Assembly (NCBI GenBank): GCA_963682085.1
Contig: OY821614.1
Coordinates: forward strand, 1,612,001 to 1,676,000
DNA length: 64,000 nucleotides
Source: Thiodubiliella sp900128405
GTDB taxonomy: Bacteria > Pseudomonadota > Gammaproteobacteria > PS1 > Pseudothioglobaceae
Direction of reading: 5' to 3'
The notes under the pieces were generated by a model, which saw only the letters and a list, made by a program, of their open reading frames with translations, did not search any database and had not been told where the DNA came from. Of the stretch, positions 1 to 8,448 are shown piece after piece. Both the position numbers and the translations under genes were made by a program. Every line of letters begins with the position of its first letter. Positions within the stretch are counted from its first letter, which is position 1.

Positions 1-74
1 AGATAAATTTTATCATTCGCACTTTTAACCAAATCAATTAAAGTATTTTTCCAGTGTTGTTTAATTATTTGCAT
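1..74 (-). CDS. partial CDS, possible phospholipase D-like protein (N-terminus only)
   Basis: Reading leftward from an ATG at 74 the frame stays open to the window edge, giving 24 residues beginning MQIIKQHWKN and ending NDKIY. The pattern of a Trp, a Leu-rich helix and a short beta strand (LIDLVKSANDKIY) resembles the start of phospholipase D-like proteins found with restriction and defence genes, where a strand of this type precedes a Ser-Pro-Tyr motif. Only the N-terminus is present, so the family is a guess from shape. It is divergent from the DndC-like gene, with 63 bases between the start codons. No clear ribosome binding site is visible. Confidence 0.4.
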   Translation of the reverse strand, partial: MQIIKQHWKNTLIDLVKSANDKIY

Positions 75-123
75 AAGGCTAAAACCATTGGTCAGTGAAC
101 ATACAAACAAATTATAAAAACTA

Positions 124-129
124 TATAAT
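124..129 (+). promoter_or_regulatory. candidate -10 box of the DndC-like gene
   Basis: A perfect TATAAT lies only 8 bases before the ATG at 138. If it is used, transcription would start at or next to the start codon, giving a leaderless or nearly leaderless mRNA. This fits the absence of a Shine-Dalgarno sequence. No convincing -35 box is seen at 16-18 bases upstream. Confidence 0.35.
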
Positions 130-137
130 ACTTTAAT

Positions 138-1577
138 ATGAATAAGAATAGTAGCAAGATCAGCAAAGCATTGTCAATATTGGAACATCATTATTTAAAT
201 GATAAGCGAAAGATGTGTTTAGCTTTTAGCGGTGGAAAGGACAGTACGGCAATATTGCATTTAACTTGTGCAATGTTGTTAAGGCTATCCAAAAAAAGCA
301 TGCCTCTTAATAAAAAAATATATGTTATTAATTCAAATACTTTAGCCGAATTGCCACCATTACTCAAATACCTGCATTCCACGCTGAAACAAATCAAGAG
401 ATTTGCAGAAATAAATAATTTACCAATTGCCGTAAAAGAAGTCTCCCCTGATGATAAGAACGCCTTAAATGTGCAGCTCATTGGCGTTGGAATGCCGCCG
501 CCATCATCTTCGTTTAGATGGTGTACAGATAAATTAAAGGTTAACCCAATCAATATAGAAATTAACAATATTTTTAAAGGTGATGGGTTTATTTCAATAA
601 TTGGCACAAGAAAAGACGAAAGCTTTAGTAGAGCCGCTAGAATTAAAAAAAACACACTTAAAGGCACTGACCTAAAAATAAATAACCGATATAAAAATTC
701 TTCAAATTTAATGCCTATTGAAGATTGGAACACTAAAGATGTTTGGTCATACCTCTTTATGCAAGATAACAACCTTGTAGATGTTATGTTTTTATGGAAA
801 CTCTATAGTGATGCTAGTGATAAAAAAGCCAGTGAATGCTCTTTTGTTGCGGCAGGTGGGCAGAATATTGATGATGGAAAATTAGGGTGTGGCGTTTCCA
901 GGTTTGGATGCTGGCAATGTTATATGGTCAGAGATAACGATAAAAGCTTAGATGGATTAATGAATAGTGGGCATGAAAATATGATTTTTTATAAAAATTA
1001 TAGAGATTGGTATTGGCGTGAATCACAAAAAGGCTGGAGTAAAACAAGAGATGTTTATGGACATAGGTTACAAGAACATGGGTACTACAATAAAGGAGGA
1101 GAAGACAATCCAAAATATGGTATGACAATGCCAAGAGGTATGAAACTTTATTTTAGAACAAAAGTCCTTAGGAAAATATTAGAACTACAAGAGCAATTAT
1201 CTGAACAATTGATAACGAGTGACGAAATCCTATTAATTCAAGAAAGATGGCTTTATGAAGGCGACATAAATCTTAACGCATTTAAAATTGCTCGAAAAAA
1301 TGGAATAGAATTAAAAACTAATAAAGAATTGCAGTTATTAGCACGACAATCTAAAAAATATTATAAAAAGTTGGTGCAGTCTAACAGTATATTAAAGCAA
1401 GAGTTTGCAACTAGAACCTTGCAAAGATTCTCTGTTCAAACAATTAAAGCCCCAGAGAAGATTGATAAGAAGTTTTTTCCATCGAAAGAAGAAGAAATAT
1501 TTATTCGGAATGAGTGGAAAAAACAAAAAAAACTAGACAGCAAAAAACAGTTTGTTGATATTTTTGATTTAATCTGA
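138..1577 (+). CDS. DndC-like PAPS-reductase-family protein
   Basis: A 479-residue protein of the adenine-nucleotide alpha-hydrolase / PAPS reductase fold. Seen: the PP-loop SGGKDST at 31-37, a Cys in FRWCTDKLK (C129), GTRKDES at 157-162, PIEDW...DVW around 193-203, and CGVSRFGCWQC with C251, C258 and C261. C129 plus the three later Cys match the four-Cys pattern of DndC, which in DNA phosphorothioation systems carries an iron-sulfur cluster and activates DNA or transfers sulfur. No dndA, dndB, dndD or dndE is visible nearby, so this is not a standard Dnd operon; solitary relatives such as IbrA work with a ParB-like IbrB. It converges on and overlaps by 9 bases the end of the leftward neighbour, and a ParB-like gene lies beyond that. 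The true substrate is unknown. Confidence 0.85.
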   Translation: MNKNSSKISKALSILEHHYLNDKRKMCLAFSGGKDSTAILHLTCAMLLRLSKKSMPLNKKIYVINSNTLAELPPLLKYLHSTLKQIKRFAEINNLPIAVKEVSPDDKNALNVQLIGVGMPPPSSSFRWCTDKLKVNPINIEINNIFKGDGFISIIGTRKDESFSRAARIKKNTLKGTDLKINNRYKNSSNLMPIEDWNTKDVWSYLFMQDNNLVDVMFLWKLYSDASDKKASECSFVAAGGQNIDDGKLGCGVSRFGCWQCYMVRDNDKSLDGLMNSGHENMIFYKNYRDWYWRESQKGWSKTRDVYGHRLQEHGYYNKGGEDNPKYGMTMPRGMKLYFRTKVLRKILELQEQLSEQLITSDEILLIQERWLYEGDINLNAFKIARKNGIELKTNKELQLLARQSKKYYKKLVQSNSILKQEFATRTLQRFSVQTIKAPEKIDKKFFPSKEEEIFIRNEWKKQKKLDSKKQFVDIFDLI

Positions 1578-2543
1578 AACAGAAAGTTTTCTCTCAATTA
1601 GCCCGTTAACTAAATCTATAGATTGAGATATGTCGCCATCAAAGAGTTTGTCATTTGGCGTACCAATTAATTGTATTAACTTGTTTCTATCAAAAAATAA
1701 TGTCCTTCCTTCGCCGCCATTTGTAAAATCTGACATAGTTTCACAGTCTCCTAAAACATGAGTTTCAGATGATTTAGGGGTGGACAGACTATGTATTACA
1801 TTTGTCCCATATTTTCCAAAATCAAAGAAAGTGCCGTATTTTTTTGTTTCGTGTTGTTTACGAGTAGTATCTCTTCCGCAAGTGCATTGTATTAATATTA
1901 TGATTGTATTTGGCAACTTATTTTCAAAATTATACCAAGCCACTAGGTCAACCCCTTTTTCTTTGCTTGCATTGTTTGATATTTTGTTAATTTCATTATC
2001 ATATGAAGGGACATGCATATCTTTTGACAAGTCTTTTAATTTATCTCCAGTATTGCCAGTATAGTCTGCTTGGTATCCTAATTTTTTTATTTCAAAATTA
2101 GGTAAAAACCCTTTGATGGCATAATAGGTTAATGATTCAAATTCATTAGTTAATAGGGGTTGACATTCTCTAAAAATTTTCAAATTTGCACAGCACAATA
2201 GCACAAGGTATATTTTTTGTTTATTGCTTAATCTTTCCTTAAGAAAAATGCCACCATTTTCAACATCAAAAGGGTAATTTTCTTGCACTCTATCTCTTCT
2301 ATGTTCTAATATTGAAAATAAATTAAGTAGCTGGCTCTCATTTCCGTCATATAACTCAGCTTTATCTTCATCCCTTATGTTGTCTTCTGGTGGTCCAAAA
2401 AGCATGTCTGACAATTCATTATCAATAAAAATTCTATCAGCAGAAGTTAAAGCTCTTAACTCGATATAATCACATTTCTCATTATTTGAATTATTGCCGT
2501 TATAACAGGATAAGTCGCCAATAACTTGAGCATTACAAGTCAT
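1569..2543 (-). CDS. unknown protein with possible PD-(D/E)XK nuclease-like core
   Basis: A 324-residue protein I do not recognise as a named family. Around 197-222 it reads KGVDLVAW, then a gap, then IILIQCTCG. An Asp followed by a hydrophobic strand ending in Gln-Cys-x-x-Gly is typical of restriction-endonuclease folds in defence proteins, where the core is D...(E/Q)xK. Here the Lys position is Thr221, so catalysis is uncertain; R224 and K229 follow closely. An acidic helix with E136 could supply another ligand. The start codon at 2543 overlaps the end of the ParB-like gene by 11 bases, so the two are almost certainly co-transcribed and translationally coupled. The stop overlaps the convergent DndC-like gene. 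The nuclease call is inference from a motif. Confidence 0.5.
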   Translation of the reverse strand: MTCNAQVIGDLSCYNGNNSNNEKCDYIELRALTSADRIFIDNELSDMLFGPPEDNIRDEDKAELYDGNESQLLNLFSILEHRRDRVQENYPFDVENGGIFLKERLSNKQKIYLVLLCCANLKIFRECQPLLTNEFESLTYYAIKGFLPNFEIKKLGYQADYTGNTGDKLKDLSKDMHVPSYDNEINKISNNASKEKGVDLVAWYNFENKLPNTIIILIQCTCGRDTTRKQHETKKYGTFFDFGKYGTNVIHSLSTPKSSETHVLGDCETMSDFTNGGEGRTLFFDRNKLIQLIGTPNDKLFDGDISQSIDLVNGLIERKLSVSD

Positions 2544-3639
2544 TATCAGTTAATTTTTGTTGCTTGTGTTGCTTGTAATCAGATATTTTTTTGGCAACTT
2601 GCCTAATATCCAAAATAACATTATCAAAATTAGGCACTAATTTAAAATCTGTTACTCTAGAAATCACCCTGTCTACATTATGCAACTTGTGTAGACAAAT
2701 ATTTAATTCTTCATCTAAAATTTTCTCAGAGTTTTCTGATAACAATTCTGCCTCTTTTAAGGAGACGGTTCCATTTCTAAACATTTGACGAGCATAATTA
2801 TTGTCTAGAACTTGGTTTAGAATTTTTAAATCTGAACTGGTGCCTTTCATTCTTGTCGTGTTTTCTGAAGTTTTTTGAAAAAGCCATTCAGCCCATTCTT
2901 TAAAATGCTCCTCATTTGGCGTGTTACTTTCAACATCTTTAAGAATAAACTTTTTAATATTGGGCTTATTAAGTGAATCAGATAAATTGACGAAATGGAG
3001 TGTCTCATCACTCAATCTTGGGATGTTGAAAAAATCCTTGTTCTCAATAAACATATACAAATCAAATGCCTCTAAAATTCTCTTAACATATGCCCTCTTA
3101 CTGCCAATAGATTTGGCTATATTGATATAAATTTTTGCTTCATCAACGCCATCATTTTTTAGCTCTTCATGTAGAGAATGCATGTATCTAGCCTTTTCTA
3201 AAGCCTTCCAGTTTTTTACACCTGTAATATGCCTATACCCTAAATATTGTGAAATATCTCTTCTGTCATTAAAAATAATAGCAGATACTTCTAATGGCCG
3301 ATGTCCTGATTGTCCAACTGCCTCTTCAATGCTATGGATTGAATATTGGGCTCTACTTGGATCCTGTAATAATTTTAAAGCAGATGCTCTTCTGTTGCCC
3401 TCAACAACCACATATTTTCCTTCTGTATTACCATTGACAAGCAATAGTGGCTCACCAGCAAAGAAACCTTTCTCTCCAATAGACATTATTAACTCCACTA
3501 AACTAGCAGACCTAATAAGATAATTCAAAAGTTTATCCTCGTTATTCTCGTCATCCTCGCTTCTAAGGGAGTAAGGAATCCTAGGATTTTTAGGATCCAA
3601 GATAATGTCATTAATGTTAACTTTTTCTATTTTTTCCAT
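2533..3639 (-). CDS. ParB/sulfiredoxin-fold (ParB-like N-terminal) protein
   Basis: A 368-residue protein. The N-terminus has the ParB-type layout: KVNINDIILDPKNPR at 6-20 and VVEGNRRASALKLL at 78-91, the nucleotide-binding GxRR segment shared by ParB CTPases and related ParB-like nucleases. Known chromosome ParB proteins then have a helix-turn-helix; here residues 150-185 are helical and could serve this role, and the rest is unassigned. There is no parA beside it, which argues against a partition gene. The link to a PAPS-reductase-like gene recalls the IbrA/IbrB pair, in which the ParB-like partner accompanies a PAPS-reductase-like protein. It is first in a two-gene leftward operon. Confidence 0.7.
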   Translation of the reverse strand: MEKIEKVNINDIILDPKNPRIPYSLRSEDDENNEDKLLNYLIRSASLVELIMSIGEKGFFAGEPLLLVNGNTEGKYVVVEGNRRASALKLLQDPSRAQYSIHSIEEAVGQSGHRPLEVSAIIFNDRRDISQYLGYRHITGVKNWKALEKARYMHSLHEELKNDGVDEAKIYINIAKSIGSKRAYVKRILEAFDLYMFIENKDFFNIPRLSDETLHFVNLSDSLNKPNIKKFILKDVESNTPNEEHFKEWAEWLFQKTSENTTRMKGTSSDLKILNQVLDNNYARQMFRNGTVSLKEAELLSENSEKILDEELNICLHKLHNVDRVISRVTDFKLVPNFDNVILDIRQVAKKISDYKQHKQQKLTDNDL

Positions 3640-3685
3640 AATTAATGCTAATTTTTACAATAGTTTGTGAATAATACAATAAATA

Positions 3686-6022
3686 TTATTTTTTAGTGGT
3701 TTTCTTCTTTTTCTGGGTCTTAACTTTGGGCTTAATTTTACCAGAAACAGCTTTTTTACATTCTTCAAGGGTTAAGTCCGCAGGATCTTTGTCGCCGAAG
3801 ACTTTTTTGATGGTGATGTTTTTTTGACCTTTGCCTTTCTTTTTGCCGTTCCAGATGTAAGGGCCAAAGCGGCCGTTGAGGACTTGAATTTCGCTGTCGT
3901 CGAAGGTTTTTATGATGCGTTCGGCATCGAACTTTTCTTTGGCGGCAATGAGTTCTAGGGCTTTTTCTAGGGTAACTTCTTCGGGGGTGTCTTCTTTGAG
4001 TGAGACATATTTTTTGCCGTATTGAATGTAGGGGCCGAAGCGGCCGTAGTTGGCTTTGATGGTGCCGAAGTTATCGGTTTCGCCGACTGTGCGGGGCATA
4101 TTGAACAATTCTAGGGCTTCGTTAAGGGTAATGCTTTCAATGTCTAGTGAGCCTCTGAGTGAGGCGAAAACTGGTTTTTCTTCATCGTCTTTATGACCGA
4201 TTTGGGCGAAGGCGCCGTATCTGCCAAAGCGTACACTGACGGGTTTGCCACTTTTGGGGTCGGTGCCGAGTTCGCGCATGCCGTGGGTTTCTTCTCTGGA
4301 GATGTCGGCGGCATCTTCAATTTTTTGGTGAAAGGGTTCGTAAAAATTTTTAACGACACCTTGCCATGGGACATTTTGTGTGGCAATAGTGTCAAAATCG
4401 CTTTCAAGTTTGGCGGTAAATTTATAATCAATAATGCTGTCAAAATATTTGACTAAAAAATCGGTGAGTAAGTAGGCAACATTGGTTGGGAACAGTTTGT
4501 TTTTTTCAGCGCCTGTTGTTTCGCTTGACTGTGATTGAATAATTTTTTTGTCTTTGATTTCAATCAACTGGTATTCGCGTTGGATGCCTTCTCTGGTTTC
4601 CTTGGTCACATAGTTTCTGTCTTGCACGGTAGATACCATGGTGGCGAATGTTGAGGGTCTGCCGATGCCCATTTCTTCGATTTTTTTCACTAGTGAGGCT
4701 TCGGTATAACGAGGTTTGGCTCTTGAAAAACTTTGTTTGGCGGTAAAACTAAACAGATTTAAAATATCACCTTGGTTTAGATTTGGTAATAATTTATCTT
4801 CTGCAGATAGGTAATCGTAAACCCTTAAAAATCCCGGAAATACCAGCACTTCGCCGTTGGCAATAAAGTTTTCAGTGCGGCTGGAAATACCGATTTTAAT
4901 TTGTGTTTTTTGCAATTTAGCATCGCTCATTTGCGAAGCGAGGGTGCGCTTGTAAATGAGTGTATAAAGTTTGGCTGTTTGGGCTTCCAAGCCAAGAATT
5001 TCTGGCTTGCTTAGGTCGGTTGGGCGAATGGCTTCGTGTGCCTCTTGTGCACCTGCATCTTTGGTTTTAAACCGCCTTACTTCGTGATAATCACTGCCAA
5101 ATTTTTGTTCAATAACTTTACCAGCCGCTTCAATGGCTGTTTCTGACAAGGTAAATGAGTCTGTTCTCATGTAAGTAATAGCGCCTTCACGGTATAGATT
5201 TTGCGCCAGTGTCATTGTTTGTTTTACAGAAAAACCTAATTTTTGCGAGGCTTCTTGTTGTAGTGTGGAGGTGATAAAAGGGGGCTTGGGTGAGCGTTTT
5301 GATGGTTTTTCTTCAATTGAAGATACGCTTAATGTTGCTGTTAAAAGGGCGGTAGAAAATGCCAGTGCTTCGTCTTTGTTAACAAAGTCTTTGCTGAGTT
5401 TTACTTCAACAATTTTGCCTGCATTATTGGACAATTCTGCTTTAATTTTATAAGTGCTTTCGGCAATATGATCGCTAATTTCTCGCTCTCTTTCAACAAC
5501 TAAACGCATTACTGGGGATTGAACACGCCCTGCTGAACGAGCACCTGAAATTTTGCGCCATAAAACGGGCGAAATTTCAAAACCTACTAATCTGTCAATA
5601 ATACGGCGTGCTTGCTGGGCATCTACCAGTTGATAATCAACCGTTCTAGGCTTGACAATGGCGTTAGTAATAGCCCCTTTGGTAATTTCATGAAAAACAA
5701 TTCTTGGGGTGTCTTTGGGTAGGTCTAATGCTTTTAACAAATGCCAAGCAATGGCTTCTCCCTCACGATCCTCATCCGTTGCGAGGTAAATTGTATCAGC
5801 GGCTTTTGCGGCTTTGCGTAATTCTGTAACGACTTTCTTTTTATCTGCGGTAACTTCATAGGTCGGCTCAAAATTATTTTCAATATCAATGCCCATATTC
5901 TTCTTAGGCATATCACGAATATGCCCAATACTGGATTTAACACTAAAATCTTTTCCTAAAAACTTCTCAATAGTTTTGGCTTTGGCAGGGGACTCAACAA
6001 TAACAAGATTTTTTGCCATCAC
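3686..6022 (-). CDS. topA: DNA topoisomerase I
   Basis: A type IA topoisomerase of 778 residues that relaxes negative supercoils. Seen: Toprim start LVIVESPAKAKTIEKFLG, acidic triad in ATDEDREGEA (81-90), GRVQSP at 165-170, and the active-site Tyr in AITYMRTDS (Tyr284). After about 580 there are repeats of the form GRFGPYIQYGKKY, the topoisomerase C-terminal repeat domains, then a Lys-rich tail. The Zn-finger Cys sets of the 865-residue E. coli enzyme are missing; many other bacterial enzymes also lack them. The start is MMAKN; the second Met, at 6019, would overlap the smg stop by one base and is equally plausible. It sits last in a leftward dprA-smg-topA group. Confidence 0.97.
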   Translation of the reverse strand: MMAKNLVIVESPAKAKTIEKFLGKDFSVKSSIGHIRDMPKKNMGIDIENNFEPTYEVTADKKKVVTELRKAAKAADTIYLATDEDREGEAIAWHLLKALDLPKDTPRIVFHEITKGAITNAIVKPRTVDYQLVDAQQARRIIDRLVGFEISPVLWRKISGARSAGRVQSPVMRLVVEREREISDHIAESTYKIKAELSNNAGKIVEVKLSKDFVNKDEALAFSTALLTATLSVSSIEEKPSKRSPKPPFITSTLQQEASQKLGFSVKQTMTLAQNLYREGAITYMRTDSFTLSETAIEAAGKVIEQKFGSDYHEVRRFKTKDAGAQEAHEAIRPTDLSKPEILGLEAQTAKLYTLIYKRTLASQMSDAKLQKTQIKIGISSRTENFIANGEVLVFPGFLRVYDYLSAEDKLLPNLNQGDILNLFSFTAKQSFSRAKPRYTEASLVKKIEEMGIGRPSTFATMVSTVQDRNYVTKETREGIQREYQLIEIKDKKIIQSQSSETTGAEKNKLFPTNVAYLLTDFLVKYFDSIIDYKFTAKLESDFDTIATQNVPWQGVVKNFYEPFHQKIEDAADISREETHGMRELGTDPKSGKPVSVRFGRYGAFAQIGHKDDEEKPVFASLRGSLDIESITLNEALELFNMPRTVGETDNFGTIKANYGRFGPYIQYGKKYVSLKEDTPEEVTLEKALELIAAKEKFDAERIIKTFDDSEIQVLNGRFGPYIWNGKKKGKGQKNITIKKVFGDKDPADLTLEECKKAVSGKIKPKVKTQKKKKTTKK

Positions 6023-6513
6023 TGAACCGTGTAATTATCGTCAGGAGACATAATAGACTCTAACCATTGGGGGGAAATTTCTTGATCACTGCTATTGCCA
6101 AGCACCATCATAACCACCCATTTTAGGTCATCTAAAGACAGGGTAGCGTCATTGAGGGACATAACTTGGTCAATAATCATTTCACGCTGGTTAGCGTCTA
6201 CTTGCCCTATGTTTTCCATAAATAACAGGAAGCCACGAGACCTTGCATTAAGCTTTGATTTTTCATCACTGCTATAAATACGCATACCGCCATTAGAATG
6301 ACCAGACAACTGAATACTACCATCCTGCAAAGTGGCAATATTCTCTAGCCAACTGAGTGCTTTATCAATCCGTGCAACCTCAAAGCCAGCATCTGAAAGA
6401 CGCGCTTTAAGAGTAATGTCGTCAATTTCGTTAACTTCTTCCTCTGTTACTTCAAATAGATAGTCAAACATATATGTCAGCACATCAAGAATATTATTAT
6501 TATTATTTGTCAT
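6019..6513 (-). CDS. smg: Smg family protein (DUF494)
   Basis: A 164-residue protein recognised as Smg by its N-terminal VLTYMFDYLFE segment, the following acidic stretch, the central FEVARIDKALSWLENIATLQ segment and the closing LDDLKWVVMMVLGN. In many gammaproteobacteria smg lies between dprA (smf) and topA, exactly as here. Its biochemical role is not established. It overlaps the topA start by a few bases and is separated from dprA by 7 bases, so the three genes form one operon. Confidence 0.9.
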   Translation of the reverse strand: MTNNNNNILDVLTYMFDYLFEVTEEEVNEIDDITLKARLSDAGFEVARIDKALSWLENIATLQDGSIQLSGHSNGGMRIYSSDEKSKLNARSRGFLLFMENIGQVDANQREMIIDQVMSLNDATLSLDDLKWVVMMVLGNSSDQEISPQWLESIMSPDDNYTVQ

Positions 6514-6520
6514 AAAAACC

Positions 6521-7624
6521 TCATTTAGTTAGCACATAGCCAGAGCCATTAATCTTTACCGCCTTGTGTTTAAGCTCTAATAAAAGCAACTCTTGTGTAA
6601 TGACTTGTGGGCTCAAGTTACTTTTTTCAACCATTTCATCAATGCTAATGGCATCATAACTTAAGTATTTTAATAGCACAGAGGGGTGGTCGTTAAACTC
6701 TTTTTTAGAATTTTTAGAAATAACTGAATTATTCTTTTGTATCGGCAAATTAAGTTGCAATTCATCAAGAATATCATCGGTATTTTCTACCAATTTTGCC
6801 CCTTGCTTAATGAGCTGATGGCATCCTTGTGATAGGGGATTGTGGATTGAACTTGGAATGGCAAACACCTCTTTCCCCTGATCAGCTGCAAGTTTTGCGG
6901 TAATCATTGTGCCACTTTTAATGCTAGCCTCAACCACTAAAGTGCCTAAACTTAGAGCACTAATAATGCGATTACGCCTTGGAAAATTATTTGCCAATGG
7001 CGAAGTACCAATACAAAATTCAGAAATAAGCGCCCCTTTGGTTGAGATTTGATGTGCCAAAGATTTGTGTTTTGCTGGGTAAATTCTGTCCAATCCAGTG
7101 CCACAAACGGCGATGGTTTGTGCATCTGCCTCCAAAGCGCCAATATGTGCACTGGCATCAATTCCACTTGCCATACCAGAGATAATAACAATGTCTAAGC
7201 GTGCCAATGATTGAGCAAAATCATAGGCATTTTGTGTGCCACCAGCACTTGGATTGCGACTGCCAACAATCGCCAGTTGTGGTTTTGATAAACAAGCAAC
7301 ATCACCTCTAACATACAAGACTGGTGGCGGGTCAATGATGGTTTTGAGTTGCTCGGGATAGTCTTTGTCAATCAAAGTGAGAATGTGGCAACCATCAGTT
7401 TGCATCCAATCAAGGTCGGCTTGCACCAGTGAAGTATCATTTTGTGTCAAAAACTTTAGCGTTTCTTGACGGAACAAACCACTTTTTTTACGCTCAGATT
7501 CAGATGCCAAAAATACCGCTTCAGGAGTTTCAAAAATTTTAAGTATTTTATAAAAAGTTCGTGTGCCAACACGAGGTGCTTTCAATAGCATTAACCAATA
7601 AACTAAATCCATTCTGTGTTTCAT
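6521..7624 (-). CDS. dprA: DNA-processing protein DprA (Smf)
   Basis: A 367-residue protein that in known systems loads RecA on incoming single-stranded DNA during transformation. Seen in order: an N-terminal SAM-like helical region; the Rossmann fold with GSRNPSAGG, SGMASGIDASAH, GTGLDRIYP and the long FPRRNRIISALSLGTLVVEA motif; and a C-terminal winged-helix segment (about 300-367). Full length and intact, so natural transformation or another RecA-loading role may be retained. First gene of the leftward dprA-smg-topA operon and divergent from rpmH, with about 100 bases between the two starts. Confidence 0.95.
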   Translation of the reverse strand: MKHRMDLVYWLMLLKAPRVGTRTFYKILKIFETPEAVFLASESERKKSGLFRQETLKFLTQNDTSLVQADLDWMQTDGCHILTLIDKDYPEQLKTIIDPPPVLYVRGDVACLSKPQLAIVGSRNPSAGGTQNAYDFAQSLARLDIVIISGMASGIDASAHIGALEADAQTIAVCGTGLDRIYPAKHKSLAHQISTKGALISEFCIGTSPLANNFPRRNRIISALSLGTLVVEASIKSGTMITAKLAADQGKEVFAIPSSIHNPLSQGCHQLIKQGAKLVENTDDILDELQLNLPIQKNNSVISKNSKKEFNDHPSVLLKYLSYDAISIDEMVEKSNLSPQVITQELLLLELKHKAVKINGSGYVLTK

Positions 7625-7725
7625 ATTCCTTCAAGGGAGCCGCTATTTTTCATTGTAACATCAATATGGTGTTTGAGTGGATATTATGGTAAAATGTCCC
7701 CTTTATTTATTTGTGAGTTAGAATT

Positions 7726-7866
7726 ATGCACCAAAAAAGAACCTTTCAGCCTAGTGTCATTAAGCGCAAACGCACCCACGGTTTTAGATCAAGAATGAGC
7801 ACCAAATCAGGTCGTGCAGTTATCAACGCTCGCAGAAGAAAAGGACGCAAACGCTTAGCTGCCTAA
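7726..7866 (+). CDS. rpmH: 50S ribosomal protein L34
   Basis: A 46-residue very basic protein, MHQKRTFQPS at the start and RRRKGRKRLAA at the end, with the L34 core KRKRTHGFRSRM. It is a component of the large ribosomal subunit. The stop TAA overlaps the ATG of rnpA (TAATG), the usual coupling in the rpmH-rnpA-yidD-yidC group. In most gammaproteobacteria rpmH lies divergently beside dnaA; here dnaA is about 13 kb away in the same orientation, so the locus has been rearranged. Confidence 0.97.
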   Translation: MHQKRTFQPSVIKRKRTHGFRSRMSTKSGRAVINARRRKGRKRLAA

Positions 7867-8207
7867 TGTCTTTTAGGTTAATGCGTAACGCTAAACTTCT
7901 TAAGCCCAGTGAATACAGCACCGTTTTTAAAGGTGGGAAAATGGCAAGAGGAAAATATTGGCAAGTCATTGCAAAACCATTAGAAGCGTCAAAACCAAAA
8001 TTGGGATTAGCCATTTCGAAAAAAATACACCGTTTAGCGGTGGATAGAAATCGATTCAAACGCATTGCCAGAGAGACCTTTAGACTAGAACAACAACAAT
8101 TAGACAATTGGGGGTTTGTGGTAATGGTAAGAAAATCAAAATCGGTAAAAAATCCCGTTTTATCAGCAGAATTACTAGATTTATTCAAAAAAGTGGTCAA
8201 AAAATAA
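7866..8207 (+). CDS. rnpA: ribonuclease P protein component
   Basis: A 113-residue basic protein that binds the RNase P RNA and helps mature tRNA 5' ends. Seen: the N-terminal RLMRNAKLLKPSEYSTVFKGG segment and the RNR signature VDRNRFKRIARETFR in the middle. The start overlaps the rpmH stop and its own stop overlaps the yidD ATG (TAATG again), so three genes are tightly coupled. Confidence 0.96.
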   Translation: MSFRLMRNAKLLKPSEYSTVFKGGKMARGKYWQVIAKPLEASKPKLGLAISKKIHRLAVDRNRFKRIARETFRLEQQQLDNWGFVVMVRKSKSVKNPVLSAELLDLFKKVVKK

Positions 8208-8431
8208 TGCGCTATTTACTCCTAATTCCCATTAAATTTTATCAGTTGTTTATCAGCCCTTTGCTAGGGGCTAATTGTCGCTTTAACCCAACCTGCTCTC
8301 AATATTCCTATGATGCTGTGCAAGAACACGGCTTTTTCAAAGGCTTAATTTTGAGCATCAAACGCATTGGCAAATGCCACCCTTGGCACGAGGGCGGTTT
8401 TGACCCAGTACCCAAAAAACATACACATTAA
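8207..8431 (+). CDS. yidD: membrane protein insertion efficiency factor YidD
   Basis: A 74-residue protein. The start chosen is the ATG at 8207, which overlaps the rnpA stop; an earlier in-frame ATG at 8108 would lie inside rnpA and add a non-conserved basic tail. Seen: an amphipathic membrane-facing start (YLLLIPIKFYQLFISPLLG), the CRFNPTCSQYS motif and the C-terminal HPWHEGGFDPVP. In known systems it assists YidC-dependent membrane protein insertion. It is followed 17 bases later by yidC. Confidence 0.95.
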   Translation: MRYLLLIPIKFYQLFISPLLGANCRFNPTCSQYSYDAVQEHGFFKGLILSIKRIGKCHPWHEGGFDPVPKKHTH

Positions 8432-8448
8432 CTAGGTATTTTATAATC

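Noticed and set aside
138..1577. Assimilatory PAPS reductase (cysH)
   Set aside because: The protein is much longer and has the DndC-type FGCWQC and RWCTDKLK Cys pattern; it lies with a ParB-like gene, not with sulfate assimilation genes.
2533..3639. Chromosome partition protein ParB
   Set aside because: No parA or parS-like site is adjacent, and the overlap is with an unrelated accessory gene.
8108..8206. Upstream ATG for yidD inside rnpA
   Set aside because: The extra residues are not part of the family, and the TAATG overlap at 8207 is the usual coupling.
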